Made by a program: the position numbers and the translations under genes. From Vandiemenella viatica (taxonomy: Eukaryota; Arthropoda; Insecta; Orthoptera; Morabidae), in contig CM061919.1 in NCBI GenBank assembly GCA_031002005.1, positions 222,268,739 to 222,332,738 of the forward strand: a stretch of 64,000 bases of DNA, in the 5' to 3' direction. The notes beneath the pieces are model-generated. The model was not told where the DNA came from. It saw only the letters and a program-made list of their open reading frames with translations, and did not search any database. Each line of letters opens with the position of its first letter. The stretch's first letter is position 1. This document shows positions 35,270 to 46,160 of the stretch, one piece after another.

Positions 35270-36429
35270 GAGTTTCATAATTCCATTTTCAGTCTGCATA
35301 GCCTTTGTTTACAACGTTTACTTGAAATAATGCATTATACCAAATCACCACTGTAAGTATGAACTCAAATTGCTCCATGATATGGCTAAGTGACAAGGCA
35401 TCTCTTACTGCAACTGAATAATTCGTTCCTGAAGAGCGTCACGAACTGAAGAGTAGTGATAACAAACTGTAGCAATGCTAGAAACTCTATTCTAGAATTT
35501 TGCTATGGACACATGTTTCCTCCTACCAAATTGGATCCACTGTCATATCTTTGGCCTCGACAATCGTTCGTATCCAAATCGAACTTTTGCAAAGTATCAA
35601 TGATAAACAGGGCAGCGAGTCCAGCTCCCAGGTCCCAAACAATCACTTTCCTGATTATAAGTACAGCGAAATACTCACGCACTTAAGACTTCGTCTTCAT
35701 TGGTGTCAGCAAAATGATGCCAAAGATAATTGTTCGACGTGACTTACATCAGGAGTTCAATTCAGTATGATGGAAAAATATTTAGATGACCCAACCATAG
35801 TCATAATTTTATTACGAACTTCATTCATTTTGAATACATTATCCAATATAATAAGACATTAGTCTCGTTATTAGCAATACGCCTAAGATGCTCCATCATC
35901 ACAGGATCATATACCCAGGAAGTTACCATCATTAGAAGTATTTCAGATCCAAAGCTTCCTTTGAACAAGACATCAGTCATTAGAGGATAGCAACCCACTG
36001 TTATTTTTCGTCTTCAGTCTGTATTTATAAATGCTTGTCTAGTACATTGAAGTTATTTAATGGAATCAACGCTTCTATCCAAGTGAGCATGGTGTGATTG
36101 TGATCTGAGGAAGTTTCGTGAGTTTTGAGACGCTCTGATAAGTAAACCCAGTCATCGAATCCTTCTTTTCCCAAATAAAAATAAGATCTACTTTTCAATA
36201 AATAACATATAAACAATATACTTTACGGAGATTTAGAATAAACGAGCTATCTACTTTTATAAGTTTCTTCATTTGGTGTTACTCTTTGAATACGCGTATT
36301 TCAAAAATGAAATCCATGACTTTTCTTCTTGGATTTTTTCGTTGCTTGAATAATTATTTCAACTCTGCCAGCACAGTTAATAAGCGACAATTTTGAAATA
36401 TCTTCATGATTTGTACTTTGAAAAGGCGA
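35270..36429. other. Non-coding stretch inside hAT element 1
   Basis: About 1.15 kb, AT-rich, without recognised domains or element ends. Short plus-strand frames at 35456-35742 overlap and are probably chance. Confidence 0.4.
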
Positions 36430-36467
36430 CTGTGGTCCATGGAGGAACCATCCTCCATGCTGTGGTC
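36430..36467. repeat. Transposon footprint of the CATGG family
   Basis: CTGTGGTC (36430-36437), a 22-base residue, then CTGTGGTC (36460-36467). The residue starts CATGGAGGAA and ends TCCTCCATG, the left and right end bases of the family with a CCA joint. This is either an excision footprint or an extreme internal deletion. Confidence 0.88.
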
Positions 36468-37140
36468 ATGGTATACCCATTTGTAATCTTTTGAACAGCA
36501 GACGACATTCCAGCCATAGATAAATCTTCTCGTACATACTGCTCTTCATCATGAGCCTCGTCTGAATAACTTCCATTAAAAGTTATCTTCCGTCTCGCGT
36601 TGAGCTAGTTCTGAAGACGATAATTCAGATGACAAAAAAAAAAAAATTGCCAGTAGTTTTGAAGCGTTCTCAATTTCGTCATGGTTTTGTTTTCTATTTA
36701 AGTACAGTTTTTGTTTTGTTTTGAGGTTAGTGACATTTTTGTAAAAGACAAATAAGCATTGTAAATATTTACGGTACCAACGTTAATTGTAATCACCGAG
36801 GATCTAATATGGTAGAAAGAGATAAATAGGTTAAATCTCGTCACATGCACATGTACCCGCATGTATGAAATTCAAGACTACAGTTGAAAAGGCAGGAAAC
36901 AAGTGCGGGAGGCGCGACGCGGCACGGGAGGGTGTTAACTTTTGTGATTTTCATGATTCGAGTAACTCGAACTGACTCAAGTAGCAACTCGAATTGACTC
37001 TATTCTATGATGACATACGACTATGCATTAAGCTGAACATCTTACTCTTATAAACTCTTCTGGATGATGTGTTAAAAGCTGGGTTATTATAGAATTTATT
37101 TTTCATTTTTTGCGCAGACGCTCTCTCGCTGCATTTTCGG
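36468..37140. other. Non-coding stretch inside hAT element 1
   Basis: No gene. A short GC-rich string (GGAGGCGCGACGCGGCACGG) sits at 36909-36928. The last bases merge into the hAT element 1 right end. Confidence 0.4.
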
Positions 37141-37203
37141 TGCCCCCCAGATGACGGCGCCCGGTGCGGTCGCACCGCTCGCACCGCCCTAGGGCCGCCC
37201 CTG

Positions 37204-38054
37204 CGTCAAGCCAGCGGTTTCAAAGCTGCGAAAGATCGACTAACAGTTTTGCTGGGTGGTAATGCCATTGGTGATTTCAAACTGAAACCTTTACTGGTTT
37301 ACCAATCAGAAACACCCCGTGTAATGCGAGATACAGACGGTCCAACAGAAAGGCGTGGTTTACACGGGAAGTTTTTCAAGATTGGTATTCTAATAGTTTT
37401 TGCCCGTCAGTCAAATCCTACTGTGACAGAACTGGGCTTGAACGTAAACTCTTAGACAATGCCCAAGGACATCCAACCTCACCTGATACGCCGAGAGACT
37501 TAAAAGTGTACGTGAAGTTCCTTCCACCAAACGCTACGTCAATATTACAACCTATGGACCAGGGAGCAATAGCAATCTTCGAAGCTTATTATCATCGCCG
37601 CACTTTTAGCCAACTAATTCAAGAAACTGACGGGGAAGGAAGACAGTCTATGCGAGAGTGGTGGAAGTCATACAACATCATGAAGGCTATTCACAACATA
37701 GATGAGTCTTGGAACGAAGTTAAAAAGAGTTGTATGAACGGGGTGAGGCGTAATCTTTGGCCATATGTAGTGGAAGCAGCTAGAAGAATTGTGCAAATGC
37801 ACAGACAATTGCTTGATCCCATTGCTGCAATGATTGAGGGGTCTGAACTTCAAGATGTCGCGGTAGAAGATCTTGAAGAACTTGTAGCAACTCACGGTGA
37901 ACCTCTCGGCAATGAAGATCTGATCGAGTTACAGAAAAATGCCATAAACGATGAGGAAGAACAAGTAGAAGAGAGTTTTATCTTCAAGCGGAATATAAAA
38001 CGCTCTTTCAAAACTTTATTCAGGTTTGGACATATTGCAGAGCACAGATAGTGA
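37204..38054 (+). pseudogene. Tigger transposase, DDE C-terminal half
   Basis: Continues the protein interrupted at 27028: KDRLTVLLGGNAIGDFKLKP then LLVYQSETPRVMR, followed after a break near 37455 by LDNAQGHP and FLPPNATSILQPMDQGAIAI (about 37510-37590). The DNA.GHP and LPPN.TS.LQPMDQG blocks are diagnostic of the Tigger/jerky DDE domain. The open frame 37506-38051 runs to a stop, including an acidic tail DEEEQVEESF. The gene is split by the hAT and carries a stop at 37453, so it is inactive. Confidence 0.9.
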
Positions 38055-38329
38055 TGATGACCGTGTGTCAAACAATTGAAAACAGCGTTGGGTGTTACGA
38101 ACGTATTTTACAAGAACGTAAAAGAAACGCTACCCACAAGACAATAGATGTATTTTTCCGTTTTTTTAAAAAAGCAACAACAACATGTAATACTGCATAA
38201 AGTGTTCTTAGATTTAAAGTGATTGATTCAAATGATTTGTATTTATTTGTAAACCCCGATATACGCGAATTTCACTTAACGCGATTTTTTGCGGAACGTA
38301 TCCCTCGCGTAAAGCGGGGTATTACTGTA

Positions 38330-38816
38330 CCTATCTTCACAGGTTTCCATTTACTTTTTGGTAGAAAGCATGTAACAAACTTCAATTAACAAGCATTCGT
38401 TGTTACCTGCTAACTTGCCCCTTTCAGTGAGTAGCAAAAGAAGCCAAATCCGCACTCTGCTTGGAGCACAAACACTATCTGCTTCTGAAAATCTCGAAGG
38501 CTGTCTGATTGCGCCCTGGATGAACGGGTTTTGATCTTAGATAAAGTCAAAGATTTTTTCCGATGTTGAACGTCTGGAAGGCATTCTAGATTCACTCAGC
38601 CATCTATTTAATTAGTACTATATATATTGTCTCTGATTAGCGCGAGGAGTTTCTTCCACGGGAAGGTACGTTTTAACCAGAGCGTGGCGATGGCAGTGTA
38701 ACACTTTTTCTAGTGGAGATAGGTTGAAATGAGAGTACTGAACTCTCTACTCCAGTAGATCACGAGGATAAAGGGAAATCACGATACATAAGTACGTAGT
38801 CTTTCTCGGCGTTGAA
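38330..38816. other. Right flank of the Tigger; possible old transposon piece
   Basis: A minus-strand open frame at 38410-38595 (LPDVQHRKKSLTLSKIKTRS) looks protein-like but has no known domain. It adjoins the empty site of the Tigger and may continue the Tc1-like relic at 25600-26080. Otherwise nothing. Confidence 0.35.
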
Positions 38817-39086
38817 AATATAAATACTGTTCTCGGGCGACTAGCCGAGTTATAGGAGTGTTATAATTACACAATATTTCGGCGCTCTCAATCGTTGGCG
38901 CCATCTGCGGCGGGCCAGCTTGGCTCTACCTCGTCAACCGCGACAGCGGGTACCAGGTGAGTGAAGCCTGGACGCCACCTGACCTCACTTCCCCAGAAGA
39001 TGGCGCCAACGATTGAGAGCGCCGTAATATTGTGTAATTATAACACTCCTATAACTCGGCTAGTCACCCGAGAACATTATTTATAT
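38817..39086. repeat. Foldback with 90-bp arms
   Basis: Left arm 38817-38906 (CTCGGGCGACTAGCCGAGTT, TTATAATTACACAATATT, TCAATCGTTGGCGCCATCT) is the nearly perfect reverse complement of right arm 38998-39086. The 91-bp spacer is GC-rich. The motif CTAGCCGAGTTA recurs at 47399. Confidence 0.92.
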
Positions 39087-39212
39087 ATGGAACTCACGAT
39101 CTTTGGAGAATTACTGATCTTGATTCTCTGGTGATGAATTACCTGTATATCGCTGGCATGAGACTCAGAAGCTACTAAGTAGCTAAAGAGTTAGGTAGGT
39201 AGTTCGATAATC

Positions 39213-39323
39213 ATGGCTGAGGGTAGTGGGGTAACTAGGACTGATGACTGTGGGAATAGTGATGACACGGTTAGTGCGAACGGCGAAATTGGGACGAATC
39301 ATCAGGTCAACAGCGTTAGTAAT
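39213..39323 (+). CDS. Possible first coding exon of a host gene
   Basis: ATG at 39213 has a strong initiation context (A at -3, G at +4). The frame stays open for exactly 37 codons, MAEGSGVTRTDDCGNSDDTV followed by SANGEIGTNHQVNSVSN, and ends at AAT/GTGAGT, a consensus-quality 5' splice donor at 39324. The peptide is acidic and rich in Ser, Asn, Gly and Thr, as in disordered N-termini of nuclear or signalling proteins. I do not recognise the protein. There is no transposon signature within it, and the downstream sequence to 39790 reads like intron. The next exon is not in view. The call rests on start context plus donor alone. Confidence 0.4.
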
Positions 39324-39790
39324 GTGAGTAGGCCTATTATTTTTTTCAAGTAATTACTACACCTTTAATTTCTTTGAATATTGCCATATGAATATGTACC
39401 AATTTTACCATGGTTTCGGTAAAGATTAAAGTATTTTGTGACTGCTTGTAATTTCCGTACGAAGATTGTGTTGTAAATTGCGCTTTGCTCTGCAGTTGCG
39501 CCGAATGTTAATCATTCATTGATGGAAAAGTACTAAATGATGACATGTTAGTAGTATGGATTATTTTAGAACCCTATGGACGGGTTAATTAACCATTTTA
39601 CAGGTAACCAACCACAGGATAGAATCCCCTTATTCCGATAGCTCTGCTCCATATTTACTTGTTTTTATTTTTTTATTACGATTATAGATCGCAATGCATT
39701 TGTAACTTTATGTGGATGAAGTAATGCCAAAAGGTAATTTATAGCTAGTGAAAGCAATGTTAATTAATAATAAAACAATCGCATTTCTCT
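39324..39790. other. Intron-like stretch
   Basis: AT-rich sequence starting with GTGAGTAGGCCTATTATTTT. No frame or repeat is recognised until the core-repeat cluster. Confidence 0.4.
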
Positions 39791-39794
39791 ATGT

Positions 39795-40910
39795 GGATCG
39801 TCAGTTGACATTCTGGTCCAGGGCTCGTTACAGTCCTAACTACTACCATGGCACTTGTGAAGTTGCTAATACTGATTACTAATTAATTGATGAATTCCTC
39901 GTGCATTATGCTATAAAAGGAACATTCTGATCGATGCTGCATTTTAACCCAACCACAATATGAACTAATATTGCAGGGAATCTACGATAACAGTTGGCCG
40001 CAATTTGACGATCGATTTTATGTAAGTCGACGAGACAAATTAAAAGTAAAGAATAATTATATATATATCTCGCTTAGTTCTCGAGATATTCTATTTCAAA
40101 ATTGACGTGGTTAGGTTGAAATGCAGCCTGGACCAGAAAACAAACATTTCGCCATTGACAAATTTTATGATGAATTCATATGTAACTCGAGGAGATAAAT
40201 CGAAAATAAAGAATATTTTTTTAAATATATATATCTCGCTTAGTTCTTGAGATATTGTATCTCAAAAGTTAGGAACTGGGGGTGAGACCGCCATGGACCA
40301 GAAAAAATATTACCAATACCACTATGTCTACAGTGTGGAAATGCAGTTTAGGCGTTTTATTTTCTTCCTAGTGGTTGCTATTATGTTGAAATACAGCCTG
40401 GACCAGAAAAAACATCACCAAAAGCACAAGGAACTATGCCTATAACTGATTTTTGACATGCTATATCTCAAAAACTAAGCCAGATATCAAAGTTTTATTC
40501 TTTATTTTCCATTTGTTTCTCAGAGTTCTATAAGAATTAATCACACAGATTGTGGCGCCATTGTAATGATAGAACTGCCAATATTGCCACTAAATAAATC
40601 TAATTATGCACACATACTTAAACACAAAGCATATTTTGGTTAAAACGGGATTAGTGGAGATCGCGATTCCACAAGGAATTGGCATCATAAAACTGCAGTG
40701 ATCAAACGCAAGACACTGCTAGAAACACTTTTGGAAGTACATTTAATGGTTTTTGCTGGTCCAGGCTGTATTACAACCTAATTTCTGCTTGAAAATAATG
40801 GTCCAGGCTGTATTACAGCAGAATTGATACTTGAAAATAACGCGTCTTGTGATTGTTGTTGTAGTGGAATTGCGATCGCCAACAGACCCATTAAAACAAT
40901 ATTTTAATAC
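39795..40910. repeat. Cluster of core repeat units in both orientations
   Basis: At least five units. GGTTGAAATGCAGCCTGGAC at 40117 and GTTGAAATACAGCCTGGACC at 40387 are forward; GGTCCAGGCTGTATTACAAC at 40760 and GTCCAGGCTGTATTACAGC at 40801 are reverse; a degraded reverse one starts TCTGGTCCAGGGCTCG at 39813. Between 40020 and 40290 two tandem units carry TTAGTTCTCGAGATATTC-type boxes as in the CATGG elements. The cluster is without CATGG ends, so its element type is undecided. Confidence 0.75.
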
Positions 40911-41449
40911 CAAGATTCCTAGCTGGTGTAACATAAATTATCACAATTTCATGATACATCTTCAGTAGGCCTATAAACTGCAGTACTGCCTTAATCACTG
41001 GGACTAGAAAAGGAATTGTTGTTTCGGTTTGAGAATTTTTACACACATTCGTTAAAAATATATTATTTAATACATGTTGCTCTTGCAGCTGTAAAATATA
41101 TATAGGCCTATACCACACGAACTTGACAAAAATCTTCCGTAACGTTAATTGTTGAGTGACTGAGAGCAGACATAATGTGATGTAATGTCAATAAACATGT
41201 TACTTAAACGGTATTATTTAACAACATATTTGTATATACATACTGCACTAACTTCATGCAAAGAAAGAAGGAAAAAATTCCTTAAATTTATACACTAAGT
41301 GCTTGGGGCCTTGATCTGATATTAATAGTACGTGCAGTAAAATGCATTAGTTAATATGATAATAAAGTTAATAATTATTACGCTATCCACATCCCATAGA
41401 GCCAGTCTCTTAAATTGGAATTTTTGGAAAATGATTGTACTGTATTGTA
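40911..41449. other. Non-coding stretch
   Basis: About 540 AT-rich bases. TAGGCCTATA strings occur twice (40965, 41101). No supported feature. Confidence 0.4.
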
Positions 41450-41559
41450 CAGGTGCCACTAATCATGCTACTGAAAAATCAAGGTAACTTAATTTTTTTA
41501 TATATAAAATTCAAATTTTTGTCCAAGATGCATTTCAGTTTTTTTTTTATTTAATTTAA

Positions 41560-44160
41560 TTGCAATGGAGCACAGGCTCCGGTGGAAATTTCCCTACACT
41601 CCCATTCCCCCCCCATGTCCTGCAGCCACCAGCATTTGCCCTCTACAAATGTTATCTTTAAATTCATTCAACGTTTTCGGTAAATTATTCATTTCTCTTG
41701 GTAACTCATTCGAATCCCTGACACTCGTACCTAAAGAGAATCTTCCCCCACCCTTGTGCCTGAAATCGAGTGCCAGCTTGAGGTCATGGTCATCTTTTCC
41801 CTTCCATGTACTACTTTTCACAACTACTCCAATATCTTTCCATGCCTCATCGCCAGTATAAGCCCTGTACACTCCCATGACCCTCCTCATTCTCCTCCTG
41901 TCTTGCAATGAATCCCATTTCAGCGCCTATATCATATCCGTCACTGATTGCATTCTGCGATAATTTCCAGAAACAAATCTACCAGCACTTTTTTGCACCC
42001 TCTCCAACTCCTGTAATTTATACGTAAAATGAGGGTCCCAAACTACACTACCATATTCAAGCAATGGTCTGACCAAAGTTTTGTAACCCAACACCCTCAT
42101 TTCTCTTGTACACCCTCTCATCACTCTCTGAAAAAGTGCAGAATTTTGAAACCTTTTCCTACCACCTGTCCAATGTGTCCTGCCCAGTTAAACTTATCAA
42201 ATGTAATGCCAAGGTATTTACATTTCAAGTCTTCAGCAAGCAATTCTTTCCCCACCTTATATTCATAATTAACCTTTTGTTTTTTATTTGTGTATCTAAT
42301 AAGCTGACTCTTCTTTGCATTTATCTTCATCCCATGTTTACCAACCCAACTAGATATCCTGTCCAGATCACCCTGCAACTGTTTACAATCCTCTATCGTT
42401 TTGATTCTTTTATATATTTTTATGTCATCTGCAAACAATCTAATTTCAGAGAGTTAACAATCAACACAATTATTCATTAGAATAATGAATAGCATTGGTC
42501 CCAATACACTACCCTGCGGCACTCCCATTTTTACTTCCACTTCTTTTGATACTACATTTCCTACCCTATCTTTCTGTTTTCTACCTTTTGAAAATTCTTC
42601 TACCCAGCAAATCACTTTCTCATCCACTCCAATAGTTTTTACCTTATTTACTACCATTTTATGATTCACTTTCTCAAACGTCTTTGACAGATCTAGTGTT
42701 ACACTATCACTTTGGCCTCCCTTGTCAATTTCATCCGAAATATCTTGCATATATCCCACCAACTGAGATTTGCATGAATATCCTTGCCTGAACCCATGTT
42801 GCCTGCTTGAATATCACTTACGCTCCTCACATATATTTCTGATGTGGTTGCATATCAATCTTTCCATTAATTTACATACCACTGATGTCAAACTGATTGA
42901 CCTGTAATTCTCAACTCTATTTCTCACCCCTCCTTTATGTATCGGCACTACTATTGCACTTTTCCAGTCCTGTGGTAAGCAGCAAGTATCCAGACTCAAT
43001 TTAAATAATATTTCAAGATAAGGTACAATGTCACATCTGACTATCTTTAAGATATCTGTAGTAATATTATCCACACCAGCCCCTTTGTTTTTTCAGCTTT
43101 CTTATTTCATTCACGATTCCCTCAGGATGAATTTCAAATTTTTTACTATCTTCATTTCTAATTGTGGTGTTAAGCTCGTTCTCCGAATTAGACCCTCCCG
43201 TTTCTGATTCATTGTTCCTAATGCTTTCACTAAACCAATTATTTAAAATCTATACCTTTTTCAAATCCTCAGTATATTCTCCATCTTTATAAGTGTCTCT
43301 ACACCCTCCCTTCTCCTCAGTTTCCTGATATAGTCATAGAAATTTCTAAATGCATCAGTCGATGGTCCTCCTGCACTGACAGTACTCTTCATAAACCCAT
43401 CTTTAGCCACTTTCTTTGCTGTTAAGTCCTTGTTTAGTTGTTTTAAATATTCCCTACTATCCTGCTGTCTCTTAACTCTATTATGTTCTCTTCTAACCAA
43501 CCTCTTTAACCTCTTCACTTCCCTATTATAGTACCTAGGTTCTCTACTTCTCTTCATATTCTGCCTTGGAATAAATTTTTCTTCCCCCATTGTTACTATC
43601 TCCTTGAACTCTGCCCACCTTGACTCTACTGTACTTGTGCCTTCCTTCCATTTGCTGAATTGTTCTCTGAAATATCTCTTCAAATTTGAAACCTGTGCCT
43701 TTTTATATAGGGCGCTAATGACCCCGCTGTCGACACGACCTAAAACAACAACAACCTTTTTATAATTGTACCTCTATCCCCCTTCCGTTTTGGTTGCTAG
43801 TTTACTGAGTCCCCTAATATCCATCAGAACTGCGTCATGATCACTTATTCCTTCAGTTATTTGACACCCAACAAGGTTTCCATCGGGCTTAATTAGAAAT
43901 ATATCCAAAATATTTTGTCCCCTAGTGTTTCGTTCAACCACTTGTGTAAATCCTCCTTTCTTTATTAAGTTATTTACAAATCTTTAATCCCTTGTGTTAT
44001 TTATCTTATTTCCTTCCCAGTTTACACCTGGTAAATTTAAATCGCCACCAATGATGATTATTCTATTATCACCTCTGAAATCTGAGAATTGCTTTAATTT
44101 CTCCCCAAGAGTCTCATCTCCTTCTGTCATTCTTCCAATGCATTTGATCAACATGCACCA
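41560..44160 (-). pseudogene. LINE family A, endonuclease to 3' end, minus strand
   Basis: From right to left: endonuclease IIIGGDLNLPGVNWEG (near 44060) and GISDHDAVLMDIRG (near 43840); a linker SREPRYYNREVKRLKRLVRR (near 43520); RT blocks IVVPIHKGG, NYRSISLTSVVCKLMERLIC (near 42900), LDLSKTFEKVNHK (near 42680), VPQGSVLGPMLFIILMNN (near 42510) and MFADDIKIYKR (near 42430); thumb and tail SVRDSNELPREMNNLPKTLN. The 3' end is GTGCTCCATTGCAATTAAAT followed by an A-rich tail (T run on the plus strand at 41541). Both the FADD and endonuclease DLN residues are kept, but stops and shifts between blocks inactivate it. CR1/L2-type order. It is the best LINE A copy and the reference for the others. Confidence 0.9.
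43708..43754 (+). mobile_element. 47-bp retroposed 3' tail in LINE A
   Basis: CCTTTTTATA is duplicated at 43698-43707 and 43755-43764. Between lie only TAGGGCGCTAATGACCCCGC, CTGTCGACACGACC and an (AAC)n tail. This is an extreme 5'-truncated insertion of an unidentified LINE or SINE whose 3' tail is an AAC repeat. Confidence 0.85.
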
Positions 44161-44285
44161 CTTATAATATTGCTGAAAATGAAGGTAACTTAAAAAAAAA
44201 AAAAAAGTTTAAATTTGGATCTAGACCTACCAAGAAGTGCTGTTAATAATGCTGCTGAAAAATCGAGATAACTTAATTTTTTAAT

Positions 44286-45329
44286 ATAGTCCAAATGCTA
44301 ATGAATTTAACTTCTCAGACACACCATGTAGATATGTGTGGATAGATTTCGTTGTAAGTAATATCTTGTTGCAGGTGACATTTGTGTATGTAAATATGAC
44401 TTCCACATTTCGCTTACTGTTTAAAGTTGTGCCAAGTTGGTATTTGTTTGTTGGGTATAAATATTTTTGATGACTGTGATAGCAACATATTCTCAAATAA
44501 TATATCAGAATTATCGTTACACATCAGAATATTCCTGCTGTCAGGTCCTCAATGGTACTGCAAATTTGTGTTAAGTTTGTGTAGTTTGTATATAATTTCT
44601 AGATCTAAGAGCATCAAACATTGTCCAAGGAATATTTGTACCAATTATTATACCGAAAGTAAAATTCTTTTCTGAGTCCTTTGATTACGTTAATGCCTAA
44701 ACTGCAATTGTACTAATGCACATGCAATACAATCACTGGATCACAATTTAAAGTTGAACCCAGCCCTCTGTAGTTTTGCTGCACAAGATAAAAAGTAAAC
44801 ATCATAAATTCGTACTAAATGTGCAGAAATACATATTGTCATGGGGGATAAGCTTCAATGTGTGCACACCTCCCTTGCCAAATGGCCCAATCTGCCTTGC
44901 ATGAATAAGTTTTTAAACTGAAATATTGTATGTTTGTCTCATGTTTTGTATATTTGTTGCAGCCTTCATCTTTTGGGAGTGCTTAGTAACTTTCCCTATC
45001 CTTTGTGGTTTATAAAGCCATAATTGGGATGTTAGAATGCTGACAAGATTGAAGATAGTAGTATAAAGAACTGTCTGGGCAAAATAAACATATGACTAAA
45101 CATTTAAATTTACTATACATCAAAACATGCTCAGTCATACATCATTTATTTCATCTATCAGTGTCGCTTTCATGCACTCGCTGTGCCATTGGGAAATTGA
45201 ATTCTAAATCATTTCGTTGAAGTCACTTTAATTTAACATAATTTACAAAAAAAAGAACTTTCATCTGTACTAAAATACTCCTCTCCAAATTCCTTTAACT
45301 AACTCCAGAACTGAGCACTTTGTTTTCGG
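44286..45329. other. Non-coding stretch
   Basis: About 1 kb, AT-rich; overlapping short frames at 44281-44675 have no domain. Nothing recognised. Confidence 0.4.
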
Positions 45330-45591
45330 CATGACGGTACTCGCTGATACACTGCAGATTTAACAATGACTGGGGATTATTTTGAAAAGTATTGGTGACA
45401 ATGAGACATTGACACAGGCATGCTGCTGCTGCATTGTAAAGATTAAAAGGTGGGCAGAACATTAACATTTAGAGAGTGACAATATATGCTGTATAAAATA
45501 CATTTAAATACAACCAAAAACGTTTAATGCAGCATTACAGCTCAAAAAGATGGTAGGAAGAAATATGACTTGTCATGAAGATCCGAACCTA
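45330..45591 (-). mobile_element. Fragment of the TAGGG-ended hAT family
   Basis: The right border CATGAAGATCCGAACCTA, and inside it GGCATGCTGCTGCTGCATTG and GCAGCATTACAGCTCAAAAA, match in reverse orientation the element at 48815-50363. It also lies next to LINE A sequence, as that copy does. The left border near 45300 is not resolved. Confidence 0.75.
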
Positions 45592-46160
45592 GTAATGAGG
45601 AATGTACCAGAGAAGTGAGAGAATTGGGTGACAGAACATTGGTCAGACTGCTGCTCAAATATGGTGTTGCAGTATGGGGCCTACATTTCACATATCAAAT
45701 TCAATAGTTAAAGGGGTATAAAGGACAGCAGCTAGATTTGCTTGTGGAAATTACTGCAATCAGTAACTGAAATGATGAAAGAGGTGGCTTGGATGTCATT
45801 GGGAGAAAAAAAGGTTGGTGAAGAGTGTTTGGTTTGCACAGGACATATAATTGCGATCGATGCGTTAATGTATATGGGTAGAAGGATTAAGAATAGTACG
45901 TGGAAGGGAACAAATGATCGTAACCGTAAGATGGCACCTGATTTCAAGTTACAGGGAATGGAAAAATTTTCTTCTGTAGGTTAGGGCATAGGAGACTGTA
46001 ATAAATTGCCAAGGTAAAAGTAAACTGTGTAATAAAAGCACTAAAGGAGTTTAAAGTTGGAGTTAGTAAAGGCCAGGAGTAGATGGATGGTGAAAAATTG
46101 ACATGGGAAAGTGGGGGTGTAGAGACATTGCCACTGGAGCATGTATGTATGCTCCATCAC
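45592..46160 (+). pseudogene. LINE family A 3' part
   Basis: Follows directly after the hAT fragment. Decayed translation resembles the region after the RT: SVTEMMKEVAWMSLGEKKVG, then ALMYMGRRIKNSTWKGTNDR and MAPDFKLQGMEKFSSVG. It ends in TGCTCCATCACAATTGAAAT, the family 3' end, and an A-rich tail. No catalytic domain. Confidence 0.8.

Larger units (their letters stand above)
27029..37203 (+). mobile_element. hAT element 1, nested in the Tigger
   Basis: Ends CAGAGGCGGCCCTAG and CTAGGGCCGCCCCTG are inverted repeats; the 8-bp duplication CGTCAAGC is at 27021-27028 and 37204-37211. The inner borders GGTGGTGCGAG and CGGTCGCACCGCTCGCACC add to the ends. It is swollen by further insertions: a CATGG element, hAT element 2 and smaller elements. 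No transposase of its own is identifiable, so it is either non-autonomous or too decayed. The right flank repeats CGTCAAGC and then resumes the Tigger reading frame. Confidence 0.92.
26110..38327 (+). mobile_element. Tigger/pogo element, split by a 10-kb hAT
   Basis: Ends CAGTAATACCCCGCTTTACG (26110) and its reverse complement (to 38327) lie inside TA duplications at 26108-26109 and 38328-38329. The total span is 12,218 bp, but 10,175 bp plus an 8-bp duplication belong to the nested hAT at 27029-37203. The remaining 2,035 bp is the normal size for a Tigger element with one transposase gene. Both halves of that gene are present on either side of the nested hAT. Confidence 0.93.
41450..44285. 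repeat. Three copies of a short unit, split by LINE A
   Basis: CATGCTACTGAAAAATCAAG with GTAACTTAATTTTTTTA at 41466 is repeated at about 44172 (ATTGCTGAAAATGAAGGTAA) and at 44252 (ATGCTGCTGAAAAATCGAGA). The LINE A copy has landed in or beside a small tandem array. Confidence 0.6.
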
